Below, piece by piece: positions 35,384 through 43,605 of a DNA stretch of 64,000 bases. Every line of letters starts with the position of its first letter. The stretch's first letter is position 1. A program made the position numbers and the translations under genes. Under the pieces are notes generated by a model, which saw only the letters and a list, made by a program, of their open reading frames with translations, was not told where the DNA came from and did no database searches. Source of the stretch: Lachnospiraceae bacterium AC2031 (GTDB taxonomy: Bacteria > Bacillota > Clostridia > Lachnospirales > Lachnospiraceae); assembly GCA_000687975.1 (NCBI GenBank), contig JIAB01000001.1, positions 1,116,001 to 1,180,000 of the forward strand, read 5' to 3'.

Positions 35384-36979
35384 GTCTGCTTCGAAGTAGT
35401 AGCACTTGCCGTCGATCCAGAGCCACTGGGATGTTGGATACCAGCCTGATGAGTCTTCATACCACCAACCAGTTGAGTCACTGCACCAGTGACCTCCGTA
35501 GTAGTCTTCAACCCAGGCTCCATCTGAACCGAGCCAGTAGCCATCGCGGTATTCGCTATAGTCCATGTAACCTGTGTCCAGGAAGTAGTACCATTTGCCA
35601 TCTATCTTCTGCCACTGGGACTGTGGATACCAGCCCAGGGTATCTTCTACCCACCAGCCTGTGGAATTGCATTTCCATGAAAGGATTCCTTCGTAGTCGC
35701 AAACACCGTCGGCGTTGTACCATCTGCCATCTACCCATTCGTTGCAGTACTTCTGGGTATTATCGGTGTTTCCTTCATTACCTGCATTTCCTGCACTATT
35801 ATTGTTGCCGGAGTTGTTTCCGCCGCTGTTGCCGGAACCGCCATTGTTGCCGGAGTTGCTTCCACTATCATTTCCTGAATTGCCGTTATTACTGCCATCA
35901 TTGCCGGAGTTGTTCCCGCCTGCGTTTCCTGAATTGCCGTTATTTCCACTATCTGAGTCATTTCCATTATTTGAACTAGAACCATCATCCTGCTTAACTT
36001 CTTTTTCGAATATAAAGATCATTTGAGGCTCGTTTCCGTCTGAATCATATAAATAATTATCTTTAAGAATATAATTCTCTGGTTCAGTAACCTCCATATT
36101 ATCTGCGATACAGATATCGTAATACTTTAAGGTATGTGGTTCTGTTATATTACCTGTAGGTTCTTCATAATTCCTTATAAGCTTTATATTACCTCCAGAA
36201 ATATTTAGCTTATCACCATATAACGGAATATCATCAGCATGTAAATTTATATTTCCACCAGTTATATTTAATTCAGATCCTTCAATAGCATAACGCCAAC
36301 ATTTTACGTTTATATTTCCCCCCGATATAACAGCTCTACAACGTAATGTCAAACCAAAACAAGAATAGTTTATCCAAATATTACCAGCTGAAATAAAACT
36401 ACCACTATGAATATAAATGCACTTATCATCAGTGTAATAAGGGAATTTAATATTAGAATCAGCCTCAAATGTAACAACACTAGTATCATTTCCATAACAT
36501 TTGAATGTTTCTGCAGAGAGATTAGAACCACTCCTTAACGTCACGTTACTCTCTTCACAAATAAAATTAACCACTGACAGGTTTGATCCATTATTCATAG
36601 CGAAATCTCCACCATATAATTTGAAGTTTTTTGCTGAACAATTGATATCAACGCCTTCTTCAAGCGTCAAACTACCTGTATCAGCTTGAAAACCTATAGA
36701 TTCACCTGTAATAGTGAGTTTTTTATCGCCCTTTATTGAGACGCTACCAGTCGTTTTTATAAAGAAATCACTTACAGTTTTCTCCTCATCAAGCAAAATG
36801 ACAAAATTTTCAGTACCTAATAAAGAGACTTCACTACCATCTTGATACTCTGAAATCTTTACTTCCACAGTATTTGCTTCAGCCTCTACCACATTTGCTT
36901 CTCCCGTAGGAATCATGCCCAGCACCATAACAATGGTTATTGCAAATGACATCGCACATTTAAGAATCCCTCTTTTCAT
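35363..36979 (-). CDS. secreted cell-wall-binding repeat protein, paralogue 2
   Basis: This 538-residue protein begins with a signal peptide (MKRGILKCAMSFAITIVMVL), has a beta-rich domain that is less similar to the other two (LRSGSNLSAETF, ISGGNINVK, ITGGNINLH, ISGGNIKL: strand repeats typical of a beta-helix), a long Gly/Asn/Ser linker (about 335-405) and a wall-binding tail identical in sequence to paralogue 3 up to ADGYL. No transmembrane anchor is present. ATG 36979 has AAAGGTGG 8 nt upstream; a GTG four codons earlier lies inside that site. It is followed by the lipoprotein gene. Confidence 0.82.
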   Translation of the reverse strand: MKRGILKCAMSFAITIVMVLGMIPTGEANVVEAEANTVEVKISEYQDGSEVSLLGTENFVILLDEEKTVSDFFIKTTGSVSIKGDKKLTITGESIGFQADTGSLTLEEGVDINCSAKNFKLYGGDFAMNNGSNLSVVNFICEESNVTLRSGSNLSAETFKCYGNDTSVVTFEADSNIKFPYYTDDKCIYIHSGSFISAGNIWINYSCFGLTLRCRAVISGGNINVKCWRYAIEGSELNITGGNINLHADDIPLYGDKLNISGGNIKLIRNYEEPTGNITEPHTLKYYDICIADNMEVTEPENYILKDNYLYDSDGNEPQMIFIFEKEVKQDDGSSSNNGNDSDSGNNGNSGNAGGNNSGNDGSNNGNSGNDSGSNSGNNGGSGNSGGNNSGNNNSAGNAGNEGNTDNTQKYCNEWVDGRWYNADGVCDYEGILSWKCNSTGWWVEDTLGWYPQSQWQKIDGKWYYFLDTGYMDYSEYRDGYWLGSDGAWVEDYYGGHWCSDSTGWWYEDSSGWYPTSQWLWIDGKCYYFEADGYLFED

Positions 36980-37008
36980 TTTGGTTACCACCTTTCAAAA
37001 TCTATTTA

Positions 37009-37941
37009 CTATAAAAAGACAGCAAAAATAGTGTCTAACATTCTTGAAGTAACATTCATATATTCATCAGTCATTTGATTTACCTGATTCCTATCAATTG
37101 TTGTTCCATAAACCTTATTAAATGGACTGCTTAGCTTATTGATAGCTATGTATACCATTCCACGATATATATAGAGAGAAAAACCATTAAAATAGTTTTT
37201 AAGATTCAATATTTCAGCCATAAACTGAGGGGTTAACAGATTATAAACATCCTGCGAATTAATAGCAGACACAATAAAACATTGGTCAAACAATTCATTT
37301 CCAGTAAGTACTTTTTCATTTAGCAAACCTGAACCGGAATATGGAAATGATTTAGTAGTGATCTTTACCGAATTAATATTCTGAAATCTTGGACTTGAAA
37401 AAAGAAGAATACGTCCATCAAAGTCATATTTCGGTTTAAGACGGTTTTTTAATCCATCTTGATATACATGCCTCTTTGTATATAGAACCATTTGGGCACT
37501 GGCCTGCTCATATGCAACCCCTTTATATGTTCCTCTTATATAATCCTCAGAGTTAAAAATGTAAGGTCTCACTAAATGAGTATTTGGAATTATACAAAAA
37601 TTAGCTATTTCTTCTTTTGAAAATTTGTTCTGACTGATATATTCAGGTCCACCATATCTTTCATAAAGATATGGACCTACAATCTTATCTCTAAGTTCAG
37701 CTTCAAAAAATCTGATTCTTCGTCTAATAACTATTGACACATAAGCACTCGCTGCAATAACTATTACTAATATTGTTAGAATCACAAAGAAATCAGGATG
37801 AGCAAATGATGAACGAACTGACATCAAAAATAACAAGATAATACCTAGCACGAAGTAAATAATTACTGAAGCATTGATAAACCTATTTTGATTTAAAATA
37901 TTGCGCCTTTTTTTATCTAATAATCTTATACTTTCATCCAT
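37009..37941 (-). CDS. DUF3137-like membrane protein, copy 2
   Basis: This 310-residue protein is paralogous to the one at 33502. It shares the N-terminal MDESIRLL, two helices near 22-70, YERYGGPEYISQN, EDYIRGTYKGVAYEQ, LFSSPRFQNINSV and the C-terminal LLTPQFMAEI and MTDEYMNVTSRMLDT. It lies between paralogue 3 and paralogue 2 with gaps of 22 and 29 nt. The function is unknown; constant pairing with the wall-binding genes suggests a role in their export, anchoring or regulation. Confidence 0.7.
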   Translation of the reverse strand: MDESIRLLDKKRRNILNQNRFINASVIIYFVLGIILLFLMSVRSSFAHPDFFVILTILVIVIAASAYVSIVIRRRIRFFEAELRDKIVGPYLYERYGGPEYISQNKFSKEEIANFCIIPNTHLVRPYIFNSEDYIRGTYKGVAYEQASAQMVLYTKRHVYQDGLKNRLKPKYDFDGRILLFSSPRFQNINSVKITTKSFPYSGSGLLNEKVLTGNELFDQCFIVSAINSQDVYNLLTPQFMAEILNLKNYFNGFSLYIYRGMVYIAINKLSSPFNKVYGTTIDRNQVNQMTDEYMNVTSRMLDTIFAVFL

Positions 37942-37963
37942 AAAACATTTAACTTTCTAAAAT

Positions 37964-39583
37964 CTAGTATGCGCCGTCTGAGCCTACCCAGTAACCATCG
38001 ATGTATTTGTTGATTGCCAGGTAACCATCTGCTTCGAAGTAGTAGCACTTGCCGTCGATCCAGAGCCACTGGGATGTTGGATACCAGCCTGATGAATCTT
38101 CGTACCACCAGCCAGTTGAGTCACTGCACCAGTGACCACCGTAGTAGTCTTCTACCCAGGCTCCATCTGAGCCGAGCCAATAGCCATCGCGGTATTCGCT
38201 ATAGTCCATGTAACCTGTGTCCAGGAAGTAGTACCATTTGCCATCTATCTTCTGCCACTGGGACTGTGGATACCAGCCCAGGGTATCTTCTACCCACCAA
38301 CCGGTGGAATTGCATTTCCATGAAAGGATTCCTTCGTAGTCGCAAACACCGTCAGCGTTGTACCATCTGCCATCTACCCATTCGTTGCAGTACTTCTGGG
38401 TATTATCGGTGTTTCCATCATTGCCTGCATTTCCTGTATTGCCGTCATTGCCTGAGTTATTTCCTCCTGCGTTTCCTGCACTGCCGTCATTTCCGGAGTT
38501 GTTTCCTCCGCTGTTTCCTGCACTTCCATCATTGCCGGAGTTATTTCCTCCGCTGTTGCCGGAACTATCATTGTTGCCGGAGTTGTTTCCTCCAATATCT
38601 CCAACATTACTTTCAGAAAGTTCACTTAGAACAACCGTATTTGCTTCATTACCATTTACGTCTGCAACAAAGTCAAATGCACCATTGCTCTGTATTGTTC
38701 CTCCTTCTGGAGTAGAAACATAACATCTCTCACCTAACTTTATGCCATTCTCTGGTGTTTTGATTGGGGATTTGGTAGAAGATAAAGAAAGAGTGCCACC
38801 ATTAAAGTTAAAGGATTCACAGAAAAATACATTTTCTGAAGCCTCCTCTTTGTCATTAATAGAAAAATAACTGTTACCGCCATTTACTGATATGTTCTTT
38901 GCTGTTATACCGTAAGTTAGATCATTACAAGAAATATCACTGTTATCTATAGATACATTCCCATTAGATAATATAGCAAAGTAAATGCATGAATCTATCT
39001 GTATTTCACTATTACTAATCAAAAGATTTGCATCTTTATAACATCTAAAGAAACAATTACAATATTTACACTTTATAAATCCCCCAGATATATTAACTTC
39101 ATTATCTGCCATTATTACACTGCCACGTTGTTCCCCTGCTTCTATCGTAATATTTGCTTCTGAATAAATAGATTTGTCCGAAATAATATATCCTTGCTTT
39201 CCAGAAATCTTAATATTTGCATTCTTATTAAGATAAAGAGAACCATAACAATCAATTCCTTTACTTAAAGTAAGTGTTTTCGTTCCAGAAATCACTAACT
39301 CTACCCCACACCGTATTAAATCAATCTCTATATCTGCGTCCATAATCAGATTAACCTTATAATACTTGTTGTAGAAATTCATTCGATTGTCAAATACTAA
39401 TTTTTTAAGACCATCCGGATCTAAATCATAATAGCCACTTGAATCTAGTTCAGAGGCTTTGATTTCCAGGACTTTTTTTTCTGCAGCCTCTACCACATTT
39501 GCATCTCCCATCGGAATCATGCCCAGCACTAAAACAATGGTTATTACAAACGATAACGCACATTTAAGAATCCCTCTGTTCAT
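37964..39583 (-). CDS. secreted cell-wall-binding repeat protein, paralogue 3
   Basis: This 539-residue protein is the first gene of the island. It has a signal peptide (MNRGILKCALSFVITIVLVL), a beta-rich domain very like paralogue 1, a linker with a regular 14-residue repeat (GNSGGNNSGNDGSA type) and the wall-binding tail. The tail carries one extra partial unit (KYIDGYWVGSDGAY) lacking in the others. A Cys pair near the middle (KYCNCFF) may form a disulphide. ATG 39583 is preceded by AAAGGA; a TTG start 9 codons earlier is less likely. A phased operator-like array lies about 90-150 bp upstream. Confidence 0.83.
   Translation of the reverse strand: MNRGILKCALSFVITIVLVLGMIPMGDANVVEAAEKKVLEIKASELDSSGYYDLDPDGLKKLVFDNRMNFYNKYYKVNLIMDADIEIDLIRCGVELVISGTKTLTLSKGIDCYGSLYLNKNANIKISGKQGYIISDKSIYSEANITIEAGEQRGSVIMADNEVNISGGFIKCKYCNCFFRCYKDANLLISNSEIQIDSCIYFAILSNGNVSIDNSDISCNDLTYGITAKNISVNGGNSYFSINDKEEASENVFFCESFNFNGGTLSLSSTKSPIKTPENGIKLGERCYVSTPEGGTIQSNGAFDFVADVNGNEANTVVLSELSESNVGDIGGNNSGNNDSSGNSGGNNSGNDGSAGNSGGNNSGNDGSAGNAGGNNSGNDGNTGNAGNDGNTDNTQKYCNEWVDGRWYNADGVCDYEGILSWKCNSTGWWVEDTLGWYPQSQWQKIDGKWYYFLDTGYMDYSEYRDGYWLGSDGAWVEDYYGGHWCSDSTGWWYEDSSGWYPTSQWLWIDGKCYYFEADGYLAINKYIDGYWVGSDGAY
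38425..38620. repeat. 42-bp tandem repeats in the linker of paralogue 3
   Basis: The unit of 42 bp, encoding 14 residues of the GGNNSGNDGSAGN type, occurs about three to four times with few changes. Shorter, more degenerate versions lie at about 31625-31815 and 35760-35990 in paralogues 1 and 2. Linker length thus differs between the three proteins. Confidence 0.75.
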
Positions 39584-39648
39584 ATTTACTTTTCCTTTCA
39601 CCTTAATCAATAAAGTATATTTTTCCTACTGTTTATCCCTATGTATCT

Positions 39649-39654
39649 ACTATA
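39649..39654 (-). promoter_or_regulatory. putative -10 element of the island operon
   Basis: TATAGT (or the overlapping TAATAT) lies about 65 nt upstream of paralogue 3. No consensus -35 is present; the phased array at 39668 covers that position, which fits an activated promoter. Confidence 0.35.
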
Positions 39655-39667
39655 TTATTCAGAATTC

Positions 39668-39735
39668 TTAACATCTTTACACAAGTCTTAAAAATTCTTA
39701 CACAAGTTTTAAAAATTCTTACAGAATTCTTACGC
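39668..39735. promoter_or_regulatory. helically phased TTACAC/TTAAAA half-site array
   Basis: TTA(C/A)A(C/A)-type half-sites start at 39677, 39688, 39698, 39709, 39719 and 39730, that is every 10-11 bp. TTACACAAG occurs twice 21 bp apart, and TTACAG follows 21 bp later. A weaker TTAACA is at 39668. This is the pattern expected for direct-repeat binding by a response regulator of the OmpR type upstream of the island promoter. The regulator is not identified. Confidence 0.55.
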
Positions 39736-39768
39736 GGTTCAAATAGATTATTTTTTTCTTGTAGCAAT

Positions 39769-39829
39769 AAAAAAGACTTCCACGCGAAGTTGTTGACATT
39801 AATTTACAACAACCTCACATGGAAGTCTT
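39769..39829 (-). terminator. intrinsic terminator of the LCP gene (copy B)
   Basis: AAGACTTCCA pairs with TGGAAGTCTT, with an inner GTTGTTG/CAACAAC stem and TTTTTT on the minus strand. It ends the LCP transcript and is almost the same as copy A at 31124, including about 30 bp of flank toward the gene. Confidence 0.85.
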
Positions 39830-39881
39830 AAATTGATTCTTGTATATTCCTTAATCGATTCTAAATTACATTTTAAACCAG

Positions 39882-41453
39882 TTACTCTGCTGTTCCATTC
39901 ATGTACTCTTGAATCAGCTGCTGGTTTGCTGCGATATCTGGTACAAGTACTGCCATACCGTTTACCGTGTCTGCATAGTAGGTGTTTTCTGCAGGGATAA
40001 TATAACTCTGCATCTCGCCGCTTGTCATAAGACCTGAAGCAAGGCGCATCATTCCAAATGTACTCAGATCTGTTGTGATACTAGGTGCAGCCTCGCTGGC
40101 AACCTTATATCCCTTTATGAAATGTCCATGCTTTACCTGGCTTACAACACCAGAGATAACCTTACGCTGTCTCTCAGTTCTATCCCAGTCAGAGTTACCT
40201 ACATATCTCATACGAGAGTAACACAGAATCTGACTTGGAGTAAGCTCATTTTCGCCCTCAGTAAGTGACCACTCTTCATCAGATACATCGTTGTTTGAAC
40301 CAAGTGCAGGATTCTCATTCATATACTGAGCTTCTTCAGCTGTCAGATCCATTTTTAGAGAACCGATTGCTGACATGGCATCAAGGAAACCGTTGAAGTC
40401 AACCATCATGTTTCCATCGATAGTAATATCAAAGTTCTCTTCGATAGTCTGATCCAGAAGGTCGAAACCGCCATAGGCATAAGCCGCATTAAGTCGGTTT
40501 CCACCATAACCTGGGATATCTACGTAAGTATCACGCATCAGTGATATCATGCAGGCATTATTGGTCTTCTGATTGATTGAAAGGATTATCATACTATCAG
40601 AACGCTGAGATTCCTGCCCGTCACGGGCGTCCTGTCCGACCAGTAATATATTGACTATCTGATGCTTCATAGAGTCTGGTCTCTTTGAAACCTCAGTTTC
40701 TATCTTATTAAACTTTCGGGTTATATTCCAAACCGCACCACCGAAAGCAAGAAGTAATATGAGAATGATAATGATAAGATTTCTAAAGAAGCGCTTCACT
40801 GGGCTCTTCTTTTTCTTCTTTGGCTTTTCATTTCTATGCTTCTCTTTTTTACTTCTATGGTAATCTTCTTCGTAGTCGTCTCTTGATTGTCTTCTGCGGC
40901 TATCTTCTCTCGTTCTTTCTTTCTTGTCTCTGCCGCTTCTGTCACGTCTGCTGCGAGTTTCTTCTTCGTACACGTCATATGCCTCGTCATAATCATCATA
41001 ATCTTCGTAGTCGTCATCAAAGCTTTCAAGATACTCAGTATCACTTACAGCCTGATCTGGATCGTAGGTTCTCTGACGATGCTTTCTTGGCATCGGATCC
41101 TGAATACGTTCCTTCTGTCTGGAAGGCTTCTGACGCTGCTGAACTGTCTGCTCAGCGCAGGCCTGTTCCTGATACTGCTGAGCATATGGTTGTTCCTGAT
41201 ATGGTTGCTGAGTATATTGCCCTGAATATTGCTGCTGTGGCATAGGATTCTGGATATAGCCCTGCTGTGCAGGCTGCTCTTGAATAAATGCAGAATCCAT
41301 CTCTGGGGAGTAGCCATTTCCTGCCCCTCTCTGCTTCATTCTTTCAAGTTCCTGAATCCTGCGAAGTTCTTCGCGCTGCAAAGCCTCAAGCTCCTGCTTA
41401 CGCCTGATGGTCTCTGCCTGTATTCTCGCAAGCTCCTCATCTTCGTAACTCAT
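39882..41453 (-). CDS. LCP-family (LytR-CpsA-Psr) envelope polymer ligase
   Basis: This 523-residue protein has a long cytoplasmic N-terminus: a charged helix (ARIQAETIRRKQELEALQRE), a Gln/Tyr/Pro-rich part, an acidic stretch (about 140-165) and a strongly basic one (about 165-225). One membrane helix follows near 228-248. The LCP domain begins VNILLVGQDARDG and includes SDSMIILSIN, CMISLMRDTYVDIPG, NRLNAAYAYGG and a late CYSRMRYVGNSDWDRTERQR. LCP enzymes join teichoic acids or polysaccharides to peptidoglycan. The basic/acidic tail is unusually long. GAGGAG lies upstream of the start. Confidence 0.9.
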   Translation of the reverse strand: MSYEDEELARIQAETIRRKQELEALQREELRRIQELERMKQRGAGNGYSPEMDSAFIQEQPAQQGYIQNPMPQQQYSGQYTQQPYQEQPYAQQYQEQACAEQTVQQRQKPSRQKERIQDPMPRKHRQRTYDPDQAVSDTEYLESFDDDYEDYDDYDEAYDVYEEETRSRRDRSGRDKKERTREDSRRRQSRDDYEEDYHRSKKEKHRNEKPKKKKKSPVKRFFRNLIIIILILLLAFGGAVWNITRKFNKIETEVSKRPDSMKHQIVNILLVGQDARDGQESQRSDSMIILSINQKTNNACMISLMRDTYVDIPGYGGNRLNAAYAYGGFDLLDQTIEENFDITIDGNMMVDFNGFLDAMSAIGSLKMDLTAEEAQYMNENPALGSNNDVSDEEWSLTEGENELTPSQILCYSRMRYVGNSDWDRTERQRKVISGVVSQVKHGHFIKGYKVASEAAPSITTDLSTFGMMRLASGLMTSGEMQSYIIPAENTYYADTVNGMAVLVPDIAANQQLIQEYMNGTAE

Positions 41454-41550
41454 TTGTCTTTGTCTCCTCTAATATTTCGAAAACAGATTTTACATCTATA
41501 TTCTATCAAAACCCCATCATTTGATTTTTCCTTATTTGAAAAGGTCTTGT

Positions 41551-42630
41551 TTATAATTCGATCAGCTGTTTAGGGGATTTTGCCAATGGTTCACATCCAT
41601 CCTCTGTTATCAGTATCATATCTTCGATTCTGACACCAAACTTTCCAGGAATGTAGATTCCAGGTTCATCAGTCTCAATCATATTCGGTCTTACGATAGA
41701 TTGATCCCTCGTATTAAATGCTGGAGACTCATGAATATAGAGTCCAACTCCGTGACCAAGACCATGACCAAAATAGTCACCATAACCCTGTGCGGCTATA
41801 TAGTCTCTGGCAATCTTATCAACATCCTTGCACATCATCCCCGGACGCAGCTCATCTAATACTTTTAACTGTGCATCGAGAACTATGTTATATACTTTCT
41901 TTTGCTCATCGCTGGCTTTACCGATACACACAGTTCTAGTCATATCTGAGCAGTATCCATTATATGTGCATCCAAAATCCATAGTCAGGAAGTCGCCCTG
42001 TTCCAGCTTCTTCTCTGAAGGAATGGCATGAGGCATGGATGAATTAACACCTGAAGCAGCGATAGTATCAAAAGAAAAACCTTCGGCCCCATGCTTCTTC
42101 ATGCTGTATTCAAGCTCTGCTGCCACCTCAAGTTCTGTCATACCAGGCTTAAGGATTCCGCATATATCATCAAATGCCATATCCCCAATATGCTCTGCCT
42201 GTCTAAGGAGTTCTATCTCCTCAGGAGTCTTTATCTGTCTTGGAATAAGAAGTGCATCGCCCAGAGGTGTAAATTCTACAATTCTATCCGCCTTATCGTC
42301 CTGCATGTAACCTACATAACGCTGATAGTCTGCATATGCAATGCTCTGATCTTCGAAGCCCACCTTCTGAACATTATCCTTCTTAACAACATCCTGTACG
42401 CATGCCTTAAGTGGATTTCTCAGATTAAACTCTATTACTTCAAAATCACTTTCCTTTCCAGCCGCTTCGGTGTAACGGGAATCAACCAGAAGGACGTCGC
42501 TTTTCTCAGTTACCAAAGCAACTCCTTCGCCGCCACGAAAGCCTGTATAATAACGAAGGCTGTAAGGATCCGTGATGAGGATCATATCCATGTTTTTATC
42601 TTTTAAAATACTTCTTAGTTTTTCTTTCAT
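41551..42630 (-). CDS. M24-family Xaa-Pro aminopeptidase
   Basis: This 359-residue cytosolic enzyme removes N-terminal residues before proline. The creatinase-like N-terminal domain (to about 130) is followed by the pita-bread fold. Metal ligands are in MDFGCTYNGYCSDMTRT (two Asp), GHGLGHGVGLYIHESP (His), ETDEPGIYI (Glu) and GVRIEDMILIT (Glu). AAAGG precedes the ATG. It follows the second ABC/two-component module, with a stem-loop repeat in between. Confidence 0.92.
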   Translation of the reverse strand: MKEKLRSILKDKNMDMILITDPYSLRYYTGFRGGEGVALVTEKSDVLLVDSRYTEAAGKESDFEVIEFNLRNPLKACVQDVVKKDNVQKVGFEDQSIAYADYQRYVGYMQDDKADRIVEFTPLGDALLIPRQIKTPEEIELLRQAEHIGDMAFDDICGILKPGMTELEVAAELEYSMKKHGAEGFSFDTIAASGVNSSMPHAIPSEKKLEQGDFLTMDFGCTYNGYCSDMTRTVCIGKASDEQKKVYNIVLDAQLKVLDELRPGMMCKDVDKIARDYIAAQGYGDYFGHGLGHGVGLYIHESPAFNTRDQSIVRPNMIETDEPGIYIPGKFGVRIEDMILITEDGCEPLAKSPKQLIEL

Positions 42631-42646
42631 CTCTTTATCCTTTACT

Positions 42647-42683
42647 AATGAGTCACTTTGGCTCTCTCGCCAATCGACTCATT
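42647..42683. repeat. AATGAGTC stem-loop repeat, copy 1
   Basis: AATGAGTC and GACTCATT close a hairpin with an inner TTGGC/GCCAA and a loop of TCTCTC. It lies 1 nt after the kinase stop codon. Related copies are at 47275, 58463 and 58500. Confidence 0.8.
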
Positions 42684-42684
42684 T

Positions 42685-43596
42685 TTAATGATAGAGTTTT
42701 ATGGTAAAAGTGGTGCCGGCCCCCTCTTCACTTTCAACCTCTATGGTTCCACCGTGAAGGTTAATTATCTGCTTTGCCATGGCAAGTCCGATACCCACAC
42801 TGTTGGTAGAGGTATTGCCTGCTTTATAGAATCTCTCGAATATGTGAGGCAGATGTTCCTTGGAGATACCCTTGCCGTTATCAGCTATAGTGATGCCGGT
42901 AAAGATATTGTTGTCAGTAACATTTATCTTTACAAAGCCGCCTTCCGGAGTATGTTCAACGGAGTTCTTGATGATATTCATCAGTGCTTCTCTGAGCCAG
43001 TGCTTGTCGCCCTTTATACTAAGTCCATCTGGCACTTCTGCTGAAAGTTCAACACCTGCCACTTCTGCCATAACTTCAAGACTGCTTTCGATATCAGACA
43101 TCATATTATTCAGCGAGATGTCTTCCGATTTCATTTCCAGAACGCCTGCTTCCAGCTGAGACAGAGTCAGCAGATTTTTGATGAGCCATGTCATCTTGTT
43201 AATCTGAGAATCTATCTTTGAAGCATATTCAAGGCGCTGTTCTTCCGTGACACCTGGCTCCATCAGAAGCTCTGTCATAAGCGAGATTGCTGTAAGGGGA
43301 GTCTTAAACTGATGAGATATATCAGACATCATATCCGACATATACTTCTTCTGCTTATGCTCTGATGAATACTCCTCCTTCAGTATGGTTACCACCTTGT
43401 AGATTTCACTCTGCAGGATTCCCATTCGGCCCTCGGTGATCTCATTCATTCCCGGAAGCTCAGTGAAATCCTGAACCTTAGTCAGGTAGTCTATCATTTC
43501 CTGTATTTGTTTTTCCTGCCGTCTTTTCCCTAACACTATGTAGATCAGAAGACCCACAACCGTCAGAGCAAGCACAGCACAGATCACATATATCAT
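42685..43596 (-). CDS. sensor histidine kinase of the second ABC module
   Basis: This 303-residue kinase has a single N-terminal membrane helix (about 3-23) and almost no outer part, as in intramembrane-sensing kinases of exporter modules. The DHp site is H95 in SDISHQFKTPLTAI. The ATPase shows NIIKNSVEHTPEG, DNGKGISKEHLP and NSVGIGLAMAKQII. Its start has GAGGA 4 nt upstream, and it follows the response regulator by 9 nt. The signal probably comes through the adjacent FtsX permease; this is inference from BceS-like systems. Confidence 0.9.
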   Translation of the reverse strand: MIYVICAVLALTVVGLLIYIVLGKRRQEKQIQEMIDYLTKVQDFTELPGMNEITEGRMGILQSEIYKVVTILKEEYSSEHKQKKYMSDMMSDISHQFKTPLTAISLMTELLMEPGVTEEQRLEYASKIDSQINKMTWLIKNLLTLSQLEAGVLEMKSEDISLNNMMSDIESSLEVMAEVAGVELSAEVPDGLSIKGDKHWLREALMNIIKNSVEHTPEGGFVKINVTDNNIFTGITIADNGKGISKEHLPHIFERFYKAGNTSTNSVGIGLAMAKQIINLHGGTIEVESEEGAGTTFTIKLYH

Positions 43597-43605
43597 TGTT
43601 CCTCT

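Noticed and set aside
35335-35601. Minus-strand frame of 88 codons over the end of paralogue 2
   Set aside because: It overlaps the wall-binding tail in another frame and reads as low-complexity Thr/Gly/Ser sequence.
38425-38620. CRISPR-like regular repeats
   Set aside because: The repeats are in-frame coding units with no unique spacers between them and no cas genes nearby.
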